A stretch of DNA of 12,064 nucleotides, from contig JAIXMP010000105.1 in the NCBI GenBank assembly GCA_025677815.1, forward strand, positions 1 through 12,064, read 5' to 3'. Below are positions 9,501 to 12,064 of the stretch, in pieces; position 1 is the first letter of the stretch; each line of letters begins with the position of its first letter. A program made the translations under genes and the position numbers. The DNA comes from Phascolomyces articulosus. Lineage: Eukaryota > Mucoromycota > Mucoromycetes > Mucorales > Lichtheimiaceae. The notes beneath the pieces were generated by a model. It was not told where the DNA came from. It ran no database searches and worked only from the letters and a program-made list of their open reading frames with translations.

Positions 9501-9784
9501 CTGCTGAGCCGTCGTTTTATGCTGGCCAGGTTCTATATTATTTTCAGCACGATCTAGCCACTAAGGGTACCCACACATTTGCAATGGTCCAATACTACGG
9601 GAAAATCGCCTATCAGCCGCTTATAAATGCAGGTGTCGAAGTGTGGAATGATGAGTTCGATCCGTTGACGTTCCAATCCGTACTTCCAATATCTCGTATA
9701 TATGCGCCATTTGCTGTCAGAAAATATAAAGATGAAAACAAAATCGTCGCGATCCCTCTTGAAGCCAAGTTTTATATAAATTAA
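6583..9784 (+). pseudogene. Tnp2-family CACTA transposase (DDD/E), full length but broken
   Basis: This is the catalytic transposase that would cut the element ends. Exons: 6583-6685, 6772-6858, 6949-7252 and 7366-9784. The start at 6583 gives the typical N-terminal zinc-like motif MQRPCPCSGC. An acidic, variable linker follows, then YLSNVAASKLL, then ICPNCHEIY...CIEC (7544-7602). The catalytic core has Asp in INVDWF (7886-7888), Asp in ACDMPATRKVAGF with following GCYKC (8162-8164), and Asp in LDPMHNLFLG (8462-8464). C-terminal family blocks are WKT-ILIHSPF, TPNIHGHI, YSFERYNGILG, LHGQKYQSLEAATSRGS and LPISRIYAPFAV...VAIPLEAKFY, ending at TAA 9782-9784. The encoded length is about 970 residues, usual for the family. 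Damage: frame changes near 7215, 7475, 8885 and 9360; TAG 8660-8662 where Trp is expected; TGA 8828-8830. The exon 3-4 junction is in phase only in the shifted frames, which supports the frame reading. The product cannot be made intact from this copy. Confidence 0.88.
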
Positions 9785-10224
9785 TAATCATCCATCTTTT
9801 TTTTTTCTTCTCATATTCATCTTTTAGCAATATTTATCACCAATATCCTCTCTCCCCTTCTTATTATTTAAACACCCCCATATATATATATATATTTCAT
9901 ATTTTATACTCGCCTTTTTTTTTACAATCTTCAAAAAATAAAATACAAAAAAAGCTGGTCTTTTTTTGTGGAAAAAGGAAAAAAAGGAGTTCTTTGGATT
10001 TTGTAAACCAGAAAATTAAAAATATAATGCTGGATATGATTATTATTTCATCAACACGAAAAAAAAAAACATGTATCAATAATCCATCGACATTGATCAC
10101 GACAATAAAAAAATATATATACGTTCATACGATGCGTAATCATTGTGCCTTTTTGGATGATTGTTTGTGAAAAATTCTTGTATGGAAATTAAAAATAGTA
10201 TTTATTATGGAAATATGCGTGTAA
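9785..10224. other. Intergenic region, AT-rich, no gene seen
   Basis: This stretch contains poly-T/poly-A runs and a short TA repeat (about 9881-9894). It would hold the transposase 3' end and the upstream region of the small gene. I see no other structure. Confidence 0.6.
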
Positions 10225-10233
10225 TATAAATAC
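10225..10233 (+). promoter_or_regulatory. TATA box candidate (TATAAATAC) for the small 3' gene
   Basis: It lies 84 bases before the ATG at 10309, followed by a pyrimidine-rich leader and a CAACAACT context at the start codon. It matches the boxes of the other two plus-strand genes in eight of nine bases. Confidence 0.6.
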
Positions 10234-10308
10234 CTCACAAATGGATGACACCCATTATATCTTGCTTTTTTTCTTTTTTTTCAACAACATCTATCGATAA
10301 CAACAACT

Positions 10309-11117
10309 ATGTCTTCCTCCAAACCCTCCAATGATATTATGGATACTGGCTCTGTAAATAGTGACGCCGTGCCTGTTTTCGAGGCATCGCCCTCCTTTCC
10401 CCCTCTTCTTTCCACTCCATCAACACTACCAATACCATCTCCTATGCAAATTATGTCACCACAACAACCACTATATACTTCATCACAAGATTTCCCACCC
10501 CTTTTTTTTGATGAATCGGAAATGGAAGAACAAGAAGTAGTGGAAGAGGCTGATCAAGATGCCGAAACTGTGTAAGAATTGATAATATCATAATGTTAAA
10601 ATACTAGTAGAATACACTTTTTAAATCTTCATTCTCTTTAGTGCATGGGAAGGGGACATCAATCAATTTGAGGTGCATCCCACCATCGAGCAACAAATTG
10701 AACAGGTAGAAGAGCAGGTAACCGCTCTTCTTTGTGAGCGGCATAATTTGTAAGTAATTGTTGCATATTTTTTTTTGCTAGTAACAAAGGATGTAGTGAA
10801 GTCTGACTTTATGACGTTAATAAAACTAGGATTTTGAGGGCGCTTGCACAAATCGAAACTCGGTTGAGTGTTGCTCCTGGCTTGGAGGATATGTTGTCCT
10901 TGATGGGAGATCGTGTGCGATTCACCCGGTTGCTGAACAGGTAGATTTTATTGCGTTTTCTTATTGCTTCTTCTTGCGATACGTGCATATGTTTGTGTGA
11001 GCTGGTTTTTTTTTTTTTGGTACTGATAAAATGTATAAAAAGAACATTCGTAGGTATACTGGTGAAAGAGACAGAAGGATTCATCAACAATGGCGGATCG
11101 CAATTAGGCAAATGTAG
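10309..11117 (+). CDS. Small intact four-exon gene, candidate TNPA-like DNA-binding partner
   Basis: Exons 10309-10571, 10642-10749, 10830-10940 and 11054-11117 join in matching phase (all phase 2) with donors GTAAGA, GTAAGT and GTAGAT, giving 181 residues and TAG at 11115-11117. There is no stop or frameshift. Residues 1 to about 70 are Ser/Pro/Thr-rich and disordered in character. About 71-88 is an acidic stretch (ESEMEEQEVVEEADQDAE). Then comes a Glu/Gln-rich helical part, TIEQQIEQVEEQVTALLCERH, with heptad-like spacing (coiled coil), a leucine-rich segment, and a strongly basic tail, RYTGERDRRIHQQWRIAIRQ. I know no homologue. By position (3' gene next to the right subterminal array) and composition it could be the element's TNPA-type protein that binds the subterminal motif; this is inference. 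It is the only unbroken gene of the element. Confidence 0.78.
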
Positions 11118-11349
11118 ATGTGATCAATTTGATTAGTTTTTTTTTTTTTTTTTTTTTGTATATATAAAATAAAATATTTATATCGAATCTTTTGAATATA
11201 AATAAATGTTGGTTTCATCGGATACCTCTTGCATAAAGTAATAGCATAAAAATGGATATTATTTTTTTTATGAATGAAGATTAAGAAATGGAGAATAAGA
11301 GTTTTTTTTTGGAGGGAAAATAAAATTGCTGATTACTATTATAAACCAG
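11118..11349. other. 3' flank of the small gene, nothing recognised
   Basis: A poly-T run of about 22 bases follows the stop codon (11136-11157), with AATAAA-like sequences near 11168 that could serve polyadenylation. After 11220 I find no CpG up to 11757. Confidence 0.5.
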
Positions 11350-11475
11350 TGAAAGCTTGTAACAGCTTGTAACAGCTCATAACAGCTCATAACAGGATTA
11401 TTCAAAATTTCCCCTGATTTTGACCCCAGCTGTCATGTACCTGTTACACACCTATTAATAGTGAACAGCACCCTT
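11350..11475 (-). repeat. Right subterminal motif array
   Basis: Four tandem copies read (on plus) CTTGTAACAG twice and CTCATAACAG twice at about 11357-11394, followed by GCTGTCATG and CTGTTACAC near the terminus. On the minus strand the four become CTGTTACAAG and CTGTTATGAG, the same motif as at the left end and pointing inward from the other side. None keeps the CpG found in six left copies. Confidence 0.85.
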
Positions 11476-11486
11476 TTTTTGCAGTA
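11429..11486 (-). repeat. Right terminal inverted repeat of the 9.4-kb element
   Basis: Reading inward on the minus strand it starts TACTGCAAAAAAAGGG and ends GACAGC, matching 2050-2107. The outermost base differs (T against C at the left end). Confidence 0.88.
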
Positions 11487-11719
11487 TATGGAGTTTGGAA
11501 TAGCATATCCTTCTAACATAACAAAGCTATTGCATCTAAGATGAATTTTAAAAGAAATTCATTATCAGCTAGTTACATAACTCTAAGATAATGATTTAAA
11601 CCTAAGAACCTAGGTTGACTAACTAGATTGTATTAGTAAAATGTTTCTCCTAAAGATTTATCTATAGATAGATAGGTTAATCAACTATCCTATTTTTGAT
11701 GATCCCTATCTATCCCTAT
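11487..11719. other. Right spacer, with inverted copy of the left spacer
   Basis: It begins with TAT (11487-11489), the candidate right target duplication. The exact inverted copy of the left 18-mer lies at 11599-11616, with looser similarity on either side (GCTAGTTAC...TAAGATAATGATT). It ends in CTATCCCTAT next to the third element. There is no gene and no CpG. Confidence 0.6.
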
Positions 11720-12064
11720 CACTGCAAAAAAGGGGAAATTTTACAATTGTAAAAGGTCGTAAAAGTTTTGTGGTATCTGGGATTAAAACCAGGGGGTACC
11801 TTTTACGAGACTTGGAGGACCTTTTACGAGCTTTTACGAGGTACAAGTACCAAGATAATCGGCGCACTTTTTTCTTTCATTTTCAGAAAAAAAAAGTTAC
11901 GCCATTTACTCCATCTTTATTTTCTATTAAAAAAATAAATCTCTTTTTATTTTAACCCATCACTTTTATTACAAGGGACACGATAAATCCTAATTTCTTT
12001 GGTGTTTGTAATATTTATCATATATATTTTATTTCTATATATATAAAAAAAGAAAACTAATCAA
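11720..12064 (+). mobile_element. Left end of a third CACTA-like element, continuing beyond the window
   Basis: It starts CACTGCAAAAAAGGGG, near-identical to the terminus at 2050, and is preceded by TAT. A perfect 16-base palindrome, TTTTACAATTGTAAAA, lies at 11739-11754. It is followed by an inverted CGTAAAAG (11758-11765) and three copies of CTTTTACGAG at about 11800-11809, 11821-11830 and 11831-11840. This motif differs by one base from CTGTTACGAG of the 9.4-kb element. An inverted repeat, GGTATCTGG with CCAGGGGGTACC, sits at about 11772-11800. No coding region is visible in the part present; the 61-codon frame at 11770 covers the repeat array and is not credible. Confidence 0.72.

Larger units (their letters stand above)
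2050..11486 (+). mobile_element. CACTA (En/Spm)-like DNA transposon, 9.4 kb, four genes, complete ends, decayed coding
   Basis: The element is bounded by imperfect 58-bp terminal inverted repeats (2050-2107 and 11429-11486). Inside each are arrays of a CTGTTACGAG-like subterminal motif, and candidate TAT duplications flank it. It encodes a Tnp2-family transposase (6583-9784), a small intact gene (10309-11117), a decayed plus-strand gene (about 4601-5938) and a decayed minus-strand split gene (2496-3875). This layout (CACTR termini, subterminal arrays, catalytic gene plus small accessory gene) is characteristic of the CACTA superfamily. The interior contains many CpG while both flanks have none, which supports the boundaries independently. 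The copy is probably non-autonomous now because the transposase is broken in at least six places; its ends could still be recognised by an intact transposase elsewhere, which is inference. Confidence 0.85.

Noticed and set aside
4601..9784. Reassigned stop codons (TAA/TAG read as Gln, as in some ciliates)
   Set aside because: The coiled-coil gene alone would fit, but TAG at 8660 sits where Trp is expected, TGA stops and several frameshifts also occur, and the intact gene ends at TAG. Decay explains all of this more simply.
10809..11136. Open frames at 10809-11111 (minus) and 10951-11136 (plus)
   Set aside because: They cross introns and exons of the intact small gene in wrong frames.
1..12064. 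LTR retrotransposon or Helitron
   Set aside because: No reverse transcriptase, integrase, long direct repeats, or Rep/helicase motifs were seen; termini and protein are CACTA-type.

Overview
The window looks like AT-rich, transposon-dense DNA from a fungus, most likely an early-diverging one (Mucoromycota-type). The evidence is short introns (about 60-115 nt) with GTAAGT/GTATGT donors, long A/T runs, TATA boxes, and a transposase of the Tnp2 (CACTA, En/Spm) family. The phylum is an inference. No ordinary host gene, rRNA or tRNA is visible.

Layout. (1) Positions 1-1947 are the heavily mutated end of an old CACTA-type element. A wrecked Tnp2 transposase lies on the minus strand (1 to about 790), and the element terminus at 1947 reads CACTATAAAA outward-to-inward on that strand. 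(2) Positions 1948-2049 are a short spacer. (3) Positions 2050-11486 are a 9.4-kb CACTA-like element. It has imperfect 58-bp terminal inverted repeats (CACTGCAAAA type), arrays of a subterminal CTGTTACGAG-like motif at both ends, and a candidate 3-bp TAT target duplication. It carries four genes: a decayed minus-strand gene made of very short exons (2496-3875), a decayed plus-strand gene of four exons for an unknown protein (about 4601-5938), the Tnp2 transposase (6583-9784, four exons, several frameshifts and two stops), and a small intact four-exon gene (10309-11117) coding for 181 residues. (4) Positions 11487-11719 are the right spacer, related in inverted orientation to the left spacer. 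(5) Positions 11720-12064 are the left end of a third related element, with its own subterminal motif CTTTTACGAG.

How the parts fit: in CACTA elements a catalytic protein (TNPD/Tnp2) cuts the ends, and a small DNA-binding partner (TNPA type) recognises subterminal motif arrays. The intact small gene and the two unknown decayed genes are candidates for partner or accessory roles; this is inference. Three of the four genes are broken, so this copy is not expected to make a working transposase, although its ends are well kept.

The strongest whole-window signal is a CpG boundary. I find no CpG dinucleotide at all from 1 to 2098 or from 11221 to 11757, but many between. The flanking DNA and the right tip of the element have been through a C-to-T mutation process that has largely spared the element interior.
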